NCBI GenBank assembly: GCA_022843845.1
Contig: JALHMW010000007.1
Coordinates: 124,001-188,000 of the forward strand
Length of the DNA: 64,000 nt
Direction of reading: 5' to 3'
Origin: Archangium sp.
Lineage (GTDB): Bacteria; Myxococcota; Myxococcia; Myxococcales; Myxococcaceae
In this document: piece after piece, positions 53,287-62,185 of the stretch
How the letters are laid out: each line of letters opens with the position of its first letter
Position numbering within the stretch: position 1 is the first letter of the stretch
Notes under the pieces: generated by a model
Told to the model about the DNA's origin: nothing
The model's input: only the letters and a program-made list of their open reading frames with translations
The model's database searches: none
Translations under genes and position numbers: made by a program

Positions 53287-55233
53287 ATGGCTGAGACGCT
53301 CGGGCCGTACACCCTCGAAAAGCGCATCGGTGCCGGTGGCATGGCCGACGTGTTCCTCGCGAAGGGGCCACGTGGCGTCTGCGTCATCAAGCGCCCGCAC
53401 CCGCACCTGTGCGCCAACGAAGACTTCGTGCGCATGTTCCTCGACGAGGCAGCGATCCTCGCGAGCCTGCACCACCCCAACATCGCCGAGATCTTCGACC
53501 TCGGTCAGGTCAACGGCGCCTACTACCTGGCCATGGAGTACGTGCCGGGCTTCGATCTGATGACGATCAGCCTCGAGCACGAGCGCCAGGGCGAGCTGAT
53601 GGCCCCCGAGCTGTGCGCGCGCATCATCGCCGACGTCGCCGGAGCCCTTCACTCGGCCCACGAGGCGAAGCACCCGAAGACCGGCCAGGCGCTCAACCTC
53701 ATTCACCGAGACGTCACGCCGCACAACGTCCTCTTGTCGACCAGCGGCGTGGTGAAGCTCATCGACTTCGGCGTCGCTCGCGCCGCCACCGCCACTCACC
53801 GGACGCAGGCCGGGCTGGTGAAGGGCAAGTACCCGTACATGTCGCCGGAGCAGATCACCGACCAGGCCATCGATCGCCGGGTCGACGTCTACGCCCTCGG
53901 CCTCGTCCTCTACGAGCTGCTCACCAACACCCGCGCCATCGCCGGCAACACCGAGGTCGAGCAGATCGACAACGCGCGCGCCTCGCGCATCAGGCCCATC
54001 GAGCAGCTGCGGCCCAACCTGCCCATGCCGCTGCGGCAGATCCTCGCCAGCTGCGTGCACCCCGATCGTGACGGCCGCTACCCGACCGCGCTCGCGCTGA
54101 AGGACGATCTCGAGAAGTACCTGAAGTTCGTCGGGCAGCCGATTGGCCAGGAAGATCTGCTCCGGTTGTTCCGTGTCGTCGCTGCCGAGGTCGCCCACCT
54201 CGAGCCGGGAACGCCGCCGCAGATGTCCGCCGCCGAGGCGCAGCACACCTGGGGCGGGGCCCGCACCGAGCAGGAGATTCCGTCGGACCCGGCTGCCCTG
54301 GGGCAGGGGGACCTGGCGCTCGGCGTCGCTCCGACCGCGCCTTCGATGCGGCAGATCGCGCCGGTGTTGCCGAACAACGCCACGCCTCAGCCCTCGACGC
54401 AGCAGCCGTTCTCACTCGCGCCGACGCTCGAGTCGAAGCTCGTGGGGCCGGTGAACCCGAACGCCGCCGCTGCCGCTCGCTCGCTCCCCAAAGAGCTCCA
54501 GTCGACGGGCATCATCGGAGACCGGAAGGCGGTGAAGGAGGCGATCGCGGAAGAGGTCACGCTCCCTGCGCCACCGGGCCGGAGCTTGCGGAACTGGGCG
54601 GTGCTCGGCGGCCTCGCGCTGATCGTGATCATCGCCGGTGCGCTGCTGCTCGGCCCGCCGGGCCCGAAGCCTGTGGGAGAGGTCGTCGATGCAGGCGCCG
54701 CGGTTCCCCTCGTCGCGGTGATCGAAGACGCTGGCGCGCCTGAGCTCGAGGTCGAAGCCAAAGACGCCGTCGCAGTCGCCGAGGCTCCAGTCGACGCCGG
54801 CGCCGAGCCCGATCCGCGCGCGGCCATCGTGCGGGTGACCGCCGACATCCCGATGGCCATCACCTCGAGCGGTCACAAGTACGGAGTGACGCCCGCGACC
54901 CTCGAGCTGGCGCCAGGCCGTCACGTCATCGAGGCGTCAAACGCCGCCTTCTTCTGCACGAAGTCAGACACCGTCGAGCTGGTGCCCGGCGACAACGTCG
55001 AGATCAAGTTCATCAACGCGCGCGGAAAGCTCGAGCTTCGCGCGGAACCGCTCGCGGAGTTCTTCATCAACGGCCGGAAGGTGCCGGGAGGAATGAACTC
55101 GGTGAAGGACGTGGTGCTGTGCGAGGGCCGCTACGAGCTCAGGGCCTCGTTTGAAGAGGTCTCGAAGACCCAGAAGGCCGTCGTCAGCGCCGGGAACACG
55201 GTGCCGGTGAGCTTCGGCCTGCTCGCGAAATAG
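53287..55233 (+). CDS. Membrane Ser/Thr protein kinase with PEGA-like periplasmic domain
   Basis: Receptor-type kinase of 648 aa. ATG 53287 starts just before the kinase domain; a GTG at 53266 would add 7 residues. Kinase core: P-loop IGAGGMADVFLA, Lys35 in CVIKRPH, catalytic loop HRDVTPHN (Asp142), DFG (about 160) and MSPEQITDQAIDRRVDVYALG. A Pro/Gln-rich linker is followed by one membrane helix (about 438-458). The outer part has Ala/Asp linkers and PEGA-like repeats (VTPATLELAPGRHVIEA). The HRDVTPHN loop is typical of myxobacterial kinases. Substrate and signal unknown. Confidence 0.93.
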   Translation: MAETLGPYTLEKRIGAGGMADVFLAKGPRGVCVIKRPHPHLCANEDFVRMFLDEAAILASLHHPNIAEIFDLGQVNGAYYLAMEYVPGFDLMTISLEHERQGELMAPELCARIIADVAGALHSAHEAKHPKTGQALNLIHRDVTPHNVLLSTSGVVKLIDFGVARAATATHRTQAGLVKGKYPYMSPEQITDQAIDRRVDVYALGLVLYELLTNTRAIAGNTEVEQIDNARASRIRPIEQLRPNLPMPLRQILASCVHPDRDGRYPTALALKDDLEKYLKFVGQPIGQEDLLRLFRVVAAEVAHLEPGTPPQMSAAEAQHTWGGARTEQEIPSDPAALGQGDLALGVAPTAPSMRQIAPVLPNNATPQPSTQQPFSLAPTLESKLVGPVNPNAAAAARSLPKELQSTGIIGDRKAVKEAIAEEVTLPAPPGRSLRNWAVLGGLALIVIIAGALLLGPPGPKPVGEVVDAGAAVPLVAVIEDAGAPELEVEAKDAVAVAEAPVDAGAEPDPRAAIVRVTADIPMAITSSGHKYGVTPATLELAPGRHVIEASNAAFFCTKSDTVELVPGDNVEIKFINARGKLELRAEPLAEFFINGRKVPGGMNSVKDVVLCEGRYELRASFEEVSKTQKAVVSAGNTVPVSFGLLAK

Positions 55234-55234
55234 C

Positions 55235-55669
55235 TCAGATCTTCGAGCCGGTGAACGCCACGGTGACGTTGGTGTTCTGCGTCTGGCCCATGCCCGTCTG
55301 CGACGTGGTGAGCACCAGGTTCACGGTCAGGCTGGTCGCGGTGAGCGTGCCCGTCCCGCTGGTGAGCGTCGTGCTGCTCATGCCGTTGGACTGGGTCTGC
55401 GTGAACACCTGGCCCGGCGGGAAGGTCAGCGAGTCACCGCTCTTGGTCGCCGTGTAGGCCAGGCCGCTCGACTCGATGACGATCGAGTTGGGGTCTGCGC
55501 TCGCGAAGATCGCGATGTTGTCGCCCGAGATCGTCGTCGTCTCAGTCTGACCGTTTGCCGACACCGTTTGCGTCGACGTGCCGCGGTAGATGCCGACCGG
55601 GTTGCTGCACGCCGAGAACGCGAGAACTGCCAGGACCACCATCGAACGAATCGCCATGGAGAGGTTCAT
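55235..55669 (-). CDS. Small lipoprotein of unknown function
   Basis: About 144 aa from ATG 55669 (ATG 55657 also possible). Signal peptide MAIRSMVVLAVLAFSAC ends in lipobox FSAC. The mature protein is Thr/Ser-rich and strand-like, with GIYRGTSTQTVSANGQTETTT near the start, suggesting a small beta-barrel of lipocalin type. No family recognised. It is convergent with the kinase gene, whose stop lies 1 base away. Confidence 0.75.
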   Translation of the reverse strand: MNLSMAIRSMVVLAVLAFSACSNPVGIYRGTSTQTVSANGQTETTTISGDNIAIFASADPNSIVIESSGLAYTATKSGDSLTFPPGQVFTQTQSNGMSSTTLTSGTGTLTATSLTVNLVLTTSQTGMGQTQNTNVTVAFTGSKI

Positions 55670-55720
55670 GCGCCGATGAAAAGCAGAGGACGCCGCCCCT
55701 CGCAACTTCCTTTGCATCCG

Positions 55721-56848
55721 TCAGCGAAGGTACGTCGCCACCCGCTCGGCCACCCGTCGGGCCGCTCCACCAGGCCCCAGCGACGCGCGGACTTCGTCGA
55801 GGCCCACCAGACACGCCTCGCGCGCCGGGCCTTCCCACAGCTGCTCCAGCTCCTGCACCACGCGAGGCACCGTCACCTCGCCCTGAAGGAGCTCGGGCAC
55901 CACGCGCTTCTTCGCGAGCAGGTTGACGAGGCTGAAGAACGGAATACGCACCAGCGCGCGGCCCACCGCGTACGTGAGGGGAGAGACCCGGTAGATCGTG
56001 ACGAATGGGCGTCGCATCAAACCGGCTTCGAGGGTCGCGGTGCCTGAAGCGACCAGGCCGACGTCACAGGCGCCGACCACCTCGGGCGCGCGGCCCTCGA
56101 CGAGCGTCACCTCGACGCCGTCGAACACCTGCTGCAGCAGCTCCTTCGGCAGCCCGGGCGCGACCGGCACCACGATCTGCAACCCCGGCTTCGTCGCCGC
56201 CAGCTGCTTCGCGACGTCACGCATGAGCGACCCCAGGCGCGCGATCTCCGAACGTCGGCTCCCCGGCAGCACCGCGAGCACCGGCCGATGCACGTCGAGG
56301 CCGAGGGCTCGTCGGAACACCGAAGGCTCGGCCAGCGCCGGCACCTGATCGAGCACCGGGCTGCCCACGTACGTCGCGTTGACGCCGCGCTCGCGCAGGA
56401 ACGCCTCTTCGAACGGCAGAATGCAGCACAGCTCGTCGACGAGCTTCCCGATGCGCTTCGCCCGGCCCTCGCGCCACGCCCACACCATCGGCGCCACGAA
56501 GTAGACGATGGGAATGCCGAGCGCCTTGAGCCGCTCCGCGAGGCGAAGGTTGAAGTCGGGCACGTCGATGAGCAGCGCGACCTGCGGCTGTCGTTCTTTC
56601 GCGGCGCGCTCGAGATCGCCCAGCACCTTCAAGATGCGGGGGATCTTCGGGATCACCTCGGCGATGCCCATCACCGAGATCTCATGCGAGCCGTGAATGA
56701 GCTCCACGCCGGCCGCGCTCAGCTTCGGGCCACCCATGCCGAAGAACGTGACGTCGGAGCGCCGCAGTCTCAGCTCCTGCACCACGTCGGCGCCGTGCCC
56801 GTCCCCCGACGCCTCACCCGCGACCACGAGAACGCTCGGCGGCTTCAC
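55721..56848 (-). CDS. lpxB: Lipid-A-disaccharide synthase
   Basis: GT19 enzyme of lipid A synthesis, joining UDP-2,3-diacylglucosamine and lipid X, 375 aa. GTG 56848 is taken as start. Motifs: VVAGEASGDGHGADVV at the N-terminus, FFGMGGPKLSAAGVELI, LLIDVPDFNLRLAE, YFVAPMVWAWREGRAKRI, VLPGSRRSEIARL, and SGTATLEAGLMRRPFVTIYRV. These match LpxB throughout. It is divergent from the msbA-led LPS operon, with only about 30 bases between. Confidence 0.96.
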   Translation of the reverse strand: MKPPSVLVVAGEASGDGHGADVVQELRLRRSDVTFFGMGGPKLSAAGVELIHGSHEISVMGIAEVIPKIPRILKVLGDLERAAKERQPQVALLIDVPDFNLRLAERLKALGIPIVYFVAPMVWAWREGRAKRIGKLVDELCCILPFEEAFLRERGVNATYVGSPVLDQVPALAEPSVFRRALGLDVHRPVLAVLPGSRRSEIARLGSLMRDVAKQLAATKPGLQIVVPVAPGLPKELLQQVFDGVEVTLVEGRAPEVVGACDVGLVASGTATLEAGLMRRPFVTIYRVSPLTYAVGRALVRIPFFSLVNLLAKKRVVPELLQGEVTVPRVVQELEQLWEGPAREACLVGLDEVRASLGPGGAARRVAERVATYLR

Positions 56849-56877
56849 AGGAGCGATTGTGTACAGTGCCCCGGCCC

Positions 56878-58659
56878 GTGTCGTCACCACTCGTCGGCTC
56901 GATGCTCAAGCTCCTCGCGCTCGGCCGGCCGCATCGGTCGCTGCTGGGCATCGCGTTCGGGTGCATGGCCCTCGTCGGCATCACCACCGGCGCGTACGCG
57001 TTCTTGATGGGGCCGGCGCTGCGGTTCCTGCTCACCGGCGGGACCGACGGCCTCGGGCTGCTCGTTCGGTTCGCTCCAGAGATCGCCACCTGGCCACGCG
57101 AGCGCGTGCTGCTGGTGCTCCCGGTCGTGGTGGTCGTCGTCGGCGCCATCAAGGGCGTCGGGTACCTGGGCCAGTTCTATTTCGTCGGGCTCTTCGGTCA
57201 GCACGTCGTGAAGGATCTGCGGCGCCAGGTCTTCGAGCGGCTGCTCGCGTTGTCGCCAGGCCAACGGGCGAAGCTGCTGACGGGAGACCTGCTGAGCCGC
57301 TTCACCGCCGACGTCGCCGCGGTCGAGCAGGCCGCGACGTACACGGTCGCGTCGTGGCTCCGCGACACGTTGCAGATCGCGATCCTCGCAGGCGTCGCGG
57401 TCGTTCTTTCGTGGAAGCTCGCCCTCCTGACCCTCATCGCGGTGCCGATCGCCGTCGTACCGGCATCGAGGCTCACCCGTGCGTTGATGGCGCGAACGAG
57501 GGAAGGGCAGACCGCGCTCGGGCAGCTCGCAGGGCAGGCGCAGGAAGGGCTCGGCGCGCTCAAGGCGATTCAGGCGTTCAACGCAGAGACTGCCGAGTCG
57601 CATCGCTTCGAGCGCCGCACGGCCGAGGCCCAGGTGTCGTTGTCGCGTGCCGGGTGGGCGCGGGCTGCAGTGCCTGGCGTGATGGAGATCCTCGCGTCGA
57701 TCGCCATCGCCGCCACGCTCGGGTGGGCAGCCTCGACCGGCGCCGTCGAGCCCGAAGCCCTGGTGTCGTTCCTCGGCGCGATCATCCTCCTCTACCAACC
57801 CGCGAAGGATCTCGGCCGCGTCAGCCAGTTCGCGATCACCGCTGGCGTCGCGCTGGAGCGCCTCGCGGCCGTGCTGTCACTCCCGCGCCGCGTCGAACAC
57901 GTCGCCGGCAGGGCCGAGCTTCCACCGCTCCGCCAGGCCATCACGCTCGAGAACGTCCGCTTCGGCTGGGACGAGCGCCTCGCCCTCGACGGAGCGTCTC
58001 TCGTCATCGAAGCGGGCAAGGTCACGGCCCTCGTCGGTGAGAGCGGCAGCGGCAAGAGCACGCTCACGGCGCTCCTGCTTCGCTTCGAGCAGGCCGCGAG
58101 CGGCCGGTACTCCATCGACGGCGTCGACGTCATGACGTCTTCCGTCGAGAGCGTGCGCCGTCAGTTCGCCCTGGTGACGCAGGAGCCGCTCCTGTTCTCG
58201 ACGTCGGTGCGCGAGAACCTGCTCGTCGGCCGGCAGACCGCGACGCCTGACGAGCTCGAGACCGCGTGCCGCACCGCCCAGGCGTGGGACTTCATCAACG
58301 CTTTGCCGCAAGGCCTCGAGACGCCCATCGGTGAACGCGGCGTTACCCTCTCAGGTGGCCAGAAGCAGCGCCTCGCCCTCGCGCGCGCGCTGGTGAGCCG
58401 TGCTCCGGTGCTCGTGCTCGACGAGGCCACCTCGAACCTCGACCCCGAAAGTGAGCGCGAGGTCCAGAGCGCGCTCGAACGCATCCTCCCCGGCCACACG
58501 GCGCTGGTGATCGCGCACCGTCTCGCGACGATTCAGCGCGCCGATCGTATCGTGGTGCTCGAGCAGGGCAGGGTGGTGGAGCAGGGCACGCACGCCGAGC
58601 TGCTCGCGAAGGATCAGGCCTACGCCCGGCTGTGGCGGGCCCAGACGTCTGGCGCGTAA
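56878..58659 (+). CDS. msbA: Lipid A exporter-like ABC transporter (MsbA type)
   Basis: Fused ABC exporter of about 593 aa. Starts at 56866, 56878 or 56902 are all possible and none has a clear ribosome binding site. Six membrane helices (about 20-310) are followed by an intact nucleotide-binding domain: Walker A VGESGSGKST (about 386), signature LSGGQKQRLALARAL, Walker B VLVLDEATSNLD and switch His in VIAHRLATI. Position at the head of lipid A/core genes supports lipid A flipping across the inner membrane. Its complete motifs contrast with the degenerate ABC protein at 16947. Confidence 0.9.
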   Translation: MSSPLVGSMLKLLALGRPHRSLLGIAFGCMALVGITTGAYAFLMGPALRFLLTGGTDGLGLLVRFAPEIATWPRERVLLVLPVVVVVVGAIKGVGYLGQFYFVGLFGQHVVKDLRRQVFERLLALSPGQRAKLLTGDLLSRFTADVAAVEQAATYTVASWLRDTLQIAILAGVAVVLSWKLALLTLIAVPIAVVPASRLTRALMARTREGQTALGQLAGQAQEGLGALKAIQAFNAETAESHRFERRTAEAQVSLSRAGWARAAVPGVMEILASIAIAATLGWAASTGAVEPEALVSFLGAIILLYQPAKDLGRVSQFAITAGVALERLAAVLSLPRRVEHVAGRAELPPLRQAITLENVRFGWDERLALDGASLVIEAGKVTALVGESGSGKSTLTALLLRFEQAASGRYSIDGVDVMTSSVESVRRQFALVTQEPLLFSTSVRENLLVGRQTATPDELETACRTAQAWDFINALPQGLETPIGERGVTLSGGQKQRLALARALVSRAPVLVLDEATSNLDPESEREVQSALERILPGHTALVIAHRLATIQRADRIVVLEQGRVVEQGTHAELLAKDQAYARLWRAQTSGA

Positions 58660-58693
58660 GCGCGCAGGTTTGGTGCTAGGCGCACCCCGTTCG

Positions 58694-59968
58694 ATGCGGC
58701 TGCTCTACGTCATCGCGACCTGGCTCGCGTTCGTGGTTCTGTTCCCCGTGCTCTCGCTGATGAAGAAGACACGCGAGGGCCTCGGGCAGCGCTTTGGCTT
58801 CTACCCGGCCAGCCTGTTGCCGAAGGGCGGCGCGCCTCGCATCTGGCTGCACGGCGCCAGCGCAGGCGACCTGCTCGCGCTCAGCCCGATGATCGTCCGC
58901 CTGCGCGCGAGGTTCCCTGACGCGAAGGTGATCATCTCGACCATCACCAACACCGGCGCGCTGATGGCCCGTGAGCGTCTGTCAAAGCAGATCGACGCGA
59001 TCGTCTACGCCCCGTGGGATCTGTTCGGAGCGACCCGCCGCGCCGTGCGTGCGCTCGCGCCTGATCTGCTCGTGCTCGAGTACACCGAGATCTGGCCGAA
59101 CCTCATTCGTGCCGCGCATGACAGCGGAGCCCGCATCGCGCTCACCAACGGCCGCTTCTCCGCGCCGCACCTCGGCCGCTACCGGGCCTTCTTCACGCTG
59201 ATCGGTAACCCGCTCGACGACATCGATCTGTTCCTGATGCGCGCCGACGACGAGGCCGAGCGCGTGCTGTCTCTGGGCGCGACGCCCGACCGCGTGCAGG
59301 TGACGGGGAACACCAAGTTCGACGCGCTCGTCCCCTCCAGTGAAGCGGCTGAAGATCAGCTGCTCCGCACGGCGCTCGGACTCAATGGGGCTGGCCGCGT
59401 CTGGATCGCCGGGAGCACCCACGAAGGCGAAGAGGAGCTGCTCCTCGACGTGTACAAGCGGCTGGTCGTCGAGGTGCCCGATCTGCGCCTGGTGATCGCG
59501 CCGCGTTACATCGATCGCGCGCCCAGAGTGCTCTCGCTCGTCGAAGCTTCAGGACTTCATGGAGGTCTGCGCAGCCTCGGTAACCCGCAGGGCGCACCGG
59601 TGGTGGTGCTCGACAGCATCGGAGAGCTCGCGCGCGCCTATCGCCTCGCCACCGTCGTCTTCGTCGGCGGCTCCTTCACCACGCGTGGTGGCCAGAACAT
59701 TCTCGAGCCCGCCGCCCAGGGCCGGCCCGTGCTGTTCGGCCCTCACATGGAGAACTTCAAGGACTCGGTCGGCGTGCTCGTCGGACGCGGCGGCCTGCAG
59801 GTGAAGGATGCCGACAACCTGTTCAAGGTGCTGGCTGAGCTCTTCGCGCGGCCCGAGACGATCGAGTCGCTCGGTGTGCTGGCGCGTCAGGCCGTTCGGC
59901 AGGTCTCTGGCGCGAGCGATCGCAACGTCGCCGCCCTGGCCCGACTGCTCGAGGAGCGCCAGCCGTGA
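58694..59968 (+). CDS. waaA: 3-deoxy-D-manno-octulosonic acid (Kdo) transferase
   Basis: GT30 enzyme attaching Kdo to lipid A, 424 aa, from ATG 58694. An N-terminal membrane anchor (about 1-20) precedes the first GT-B domain. The catalytic-base motif, usually S-V-G-E, reads HGASAGDLLAL, so the expected Glu is Asp (about residue 58). YTEIWPN, GNTKFDAL, AGSTHEGEEELLL, and GGSFTTRGGQNILEPAAQGRPVLFGP are otherwise conserved. It is coupled to the next glycosyltransferase by GTGA. Confidence 0.93.
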   Translation: MRLLYVIATWLAFVVLFPVLSLMKKTREGLGQRFGFYPASLLPKGGAPRIWLHGASAGDLLALSPMIVRLRARFPDAKVIISTITNTGALMARERLSKQIDAIVYAPWDLFGATRRAVRALAPDLLVLEYTEIWPNLIRAAHDSGARIALTNGRFSAPHLGRYRAFFTLIGNPLDDIDLFLMRADDEAERVLSLGATPDRVQVTGNTKFDALVPSSEAAEDQLLRTALGLNGAGRVWIAGSTHEGEEELLLDVYKRLVVEVPDLRLVIAPRYIDRAPRVLSLVEASGLHGGLRSLGNPQGAPVVVLDSIGELARAYRLATVVFVGGSFTTRGGQNILEPAAQGRPVLFGPHMENFKDSVGVLVGRGGLQVKDADNLFKVLAELFARPETIESLGVLARQAVRQVSGASDRNVAALARLLEERQP

Positions 59969-60984
59969 AGGTGCTCCACCTGCTCGCCTCGCCGTACTTC
60001 AGCGGTCCGGCGGAATCGCTGACCCAGCTCGCCCTCGCGCAACGGTCGCTCGGTCATGAGGTGTCGATCGCCGTCGATCGCAAACGCACGCAGACCTCCG
60101 CCGAAGAGCTCGCGGTGCCCCGGCTGCAGGACCTCGGGCTCCTCGCCGACGTGGGCCTCGAGCTCTCGGTGAAGTCGTCTCCATTGGCGGTCGCGCGCGA
60201 CATCAAGGCGCTCAAGTCGATCACCGCCGATGTCATTCACTGTCACTTCAGCCACGATCACCTGCTCGCCCGCTGGGGCCGGAAGAAGGGCACGACGCTG
60301 GTGCGCTCGATTCACGCGCCGCGCTCCGTTCGCCGGCTGATGCCCGTCGCCGACGCGTGGACCGTGCCGTTCGAGGCGCTGAAGCGGCCATTCATGGGCG
60401 CGCGCGTGATGGTGCTCCCACCGCTCGTCAGCGACTCGTTCTCGCCTCCTGCGTCGCGGGCCGAACTTCGCCGCCGGCTCGAGCTGCCTGATGTTCCTCT
60501 CGTCGGCATGGTCTCGACGTTCCAACCCTCGCGTCGGCACGCGCTCGGCGTCGCGGCCTTCGATGAGCTCGTCAAGCGCCGTCCCGAGGCCCACCTCGTG
60601 CTGATTGGAGATGGAGAGCGCGTCGGCCCGGTGCAGGCGCTCGTGAAAGAGAAGGGCCTGTCGGCGCGGGTTCACTTCGTCGGCTATCAACGCAGCGAGG
60701 CGTTCGTGCGATGGCTCCAGGCGCTCGATGAGGTGTGGGTGCTCGGGCTCGGGAATGACTTCTCGGCGCGCGCGGCGGCCCAGGCCAGAGCGGTCGGGGT
60801 CCGCGTCGTTGGGGTCGACGAAGGCGCGTTGCCCCGGTTCGCCGACGTCGTCGTTCCTGCCGAGGCCACCGCAGTGGCGAATGCTGCGCTCTTGCCCGAT
60901 CGTCGACAGGTGACGCTGGAACGACCCGAGGAGCTCGCTGCTCGCGTGCTCGAGCTTTATGGCCCGAGCGGGAGGTCGTCGTGA
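59965..60984 (+). CDS. GT4-family glycosyltransferase (LPS core candidate)
   Basis: A 339-aa GT-B glycosyltransferase; GTG 59965 overlaps the waaA stop. N-terminal MKVLHLLASPYFSGPAESLT and a central ADVIHCHFSHDHLLARW are typical of family 4 acceptor domains. The donor-domain half has VGMVSTFQPSRRHALGV, VLIGDGERVGPV and VHFVGYQR, but the E-x-7-E motif is atypical (GLGNDFSARAAAQARAVGV). Probably acts in LPS core assembly, by context. Confidence 0.85.
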   Translation: MKVLHLLASPYFSGPAESLTQLALAQRSLGHEVSIAVDRKRTQTSAEELAVPRLQDLGLLADVGLELSVKSSPLAVARDIKALKSITADVIHCHFSHDHLLARWGRKKGTTLVRSIHAPRSVRRLMPVADAWTVPFEALKRPFMGARVMVLPPLVSDSFSPPASRAELRRRLELPDVPLVGMVSTFQPSRRHALGVAAFDELVKRRPEAHLVLIGDGERVGPVQALVKEKGLSARVHFVGYQRSEAFVRWLQALDEVWVLGLGNDFSARAAAQARAVGVRVVGVDEGALPRFADVVVPAEATAVANAALLPDRRQVTLERPEELAARVLELYGPSGRSS

Positions 60985-61166
60985 TCGGCGCCAGTCCTCC
61001 CGCGAGCGCTCAGTGGCCCGCGCTCTTGCGGGATCGTCGGAGGTTCGCCGCTCGACGAACACCCCGCGAAGAAGGCTCGGAGGGGGTCAGCACGCCAGCG
61101 CGCGAGGATGCTGCGGTCTTCACGGTTCCGCTCGCGCACCTCCAACCTCTGCGGTGCATCCTGTGA
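60981..61166 (+). CDS. Small ORF coupled between glycosyltransferase and lpxK
   Basis: A 61-aa ORF that starts at GTG 60981 inside the preceding stop (GTGA) and ends at TGA 61164-61166, overlapping a GTG start of lpxK (61163). This double coupling is the only evidence that it is real. The product is Arg/Pro/Ala-rich, has one Cys, no signal peptide and no recognised domain. It could instead be a non-coding spacer with chance overlaps. Confidence 0.35.
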   Translation: MIGASPPASAQWPALLRDRRRFAARRTPREEGSEGVSTPAREDAAVFTVPLAHLQPLRCIL

Positions 61167-62185
61167 GTGCGATGGAGCGGCTCTGGTACGGCCGCGCGCC
61201 CGCCTGGCAACGCGCCCTGGCGACGCTGGTCCTGGGTCCAGCCTCCCTCGTCTACGGCAGCGTGATCGCCGCCCGGAACGCGTTGTTCGACGCCGGCCTG
61301 CTTCGGGTTCACCGCATCGAGGGGCTGCAGGTCGTTTCGGTCGGGAACGTGGTGGTGGGGGGCTCCGGGAAGACGCCGCTCGTCATCTTTCTCTCGCAGT
61401 GGGCGCTCGCCACAGGCCATCGCGTCGCAGTGTTATCGCGTGGTTATGGCCGCGTCGGTCGCAAGCCCCTCGACTTCGACTCCACTGCGCTGCCTGAGAC
61501 GCACCTCTGCGGCGACGAGCCCAGGTTGATCGCGCGCCGAGCTCCGGGAGCCCGGCTCTTCGTCGATGCTGACCGGGTCGCGGCAGCGCATCGTGCGCTC
61601 GCAGCCGGGTACACCGTGGCCGTGCTCGACGATGGTTTTCAGCACCGCAGGCTCGGTCGTGATGCCGACATCGTGATCGATCTCCCCGAGGCTTCGACCG
61701 CGGCCTTGCCGTGGGGGCCGGGTCGGGAGTTTTCGGCGGGCAAGCGCCGGGCGACCGCGGTGTGGAACGGGCAGGGCGCCGACGATCCGCGAGGCCGCCT
61801 CGTGGTGACCGGCGTTCGCGGGGTCGACGGGCGCTTGGTGACGCTCGCCGGCCGACCCGTCATCGCGCTCACTGGCATTGCCCGGCCCGAGCGCTTCCTC
61901 GCCACCCTCGCGGGCCTCGGCGCTCAGCTCGTCGGCGTCGAGCGCTTCCCTGATCATCACCGCTTCTCCGCGAAAGAGCTCGAGCGGGTCGGCGCGCACG
62001 CGAGCCGTCATCAGGCGCTGGTCGTCACCACCGAGAAGGACAAGGAGCGCTTGCCGCCGGACTTCGACGTCGCCGTGGTCGAGACCGCGCTCGAGGTGTC
62101 CGGTGGGCTCGAGACGCTCGCCCGCGCCGTCGGCTGGCCTTCCGCTTGTGCCCCTCGCCCGTCGATGGAAAAAGGCCCGCCGTGA
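61163..62185 (+). CDS. lpxK: Tetraacyldisaccharide 4'-kinase
   Basis: Lipid A 4'-kinase of about 340 aa that phosphorylates the tetraacyldisaccharide at the inner membrane. Start at GTG 61163 (coupled) or ATG 61172. N-terminal amphipathic/membrane region MERLWYGRAPAWQRALATLV, then P-loop SVGNVVVGGSGKTPLVIFL, YGRVGRKPLDF, CGDEPRLIARR, the signature VLDDGFQHRRLGRDADIVI, FPDHHRFSAKEL and VTTEKDKERL. All are standard LpxK features. It overlaps rfaE1 by GTGA. Confidence 0.95.
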   Translation: MSAMERLWYGRAPAWQRALATLVLGPASLVYGSVIAARNALFDAGLLRVHRIEGLQVVSVGNVVVGGSGKTPLVIFLSQWALATGHRVAVLSRGYGRVGRKPLDFDSTALPETHLCGDEPRLIARRAPGARLFVDADRVAAAHRALAAGYTVAVLDDGFQHRRLGRDADIVIDLPEASTAALPWGPGREFSAGKRRATAVWNGQGADDPRGRLVVTGVRGVDGRLVTLAGRPVIALTGIARPERFLATLAGLGAQLVGVERFPDHHRFSAKELERVGAHASRHQALVVTTEKDKERLPPDFDVAVVETALEVSGGLETLARAVGWPSACAPRPSMEKGPP

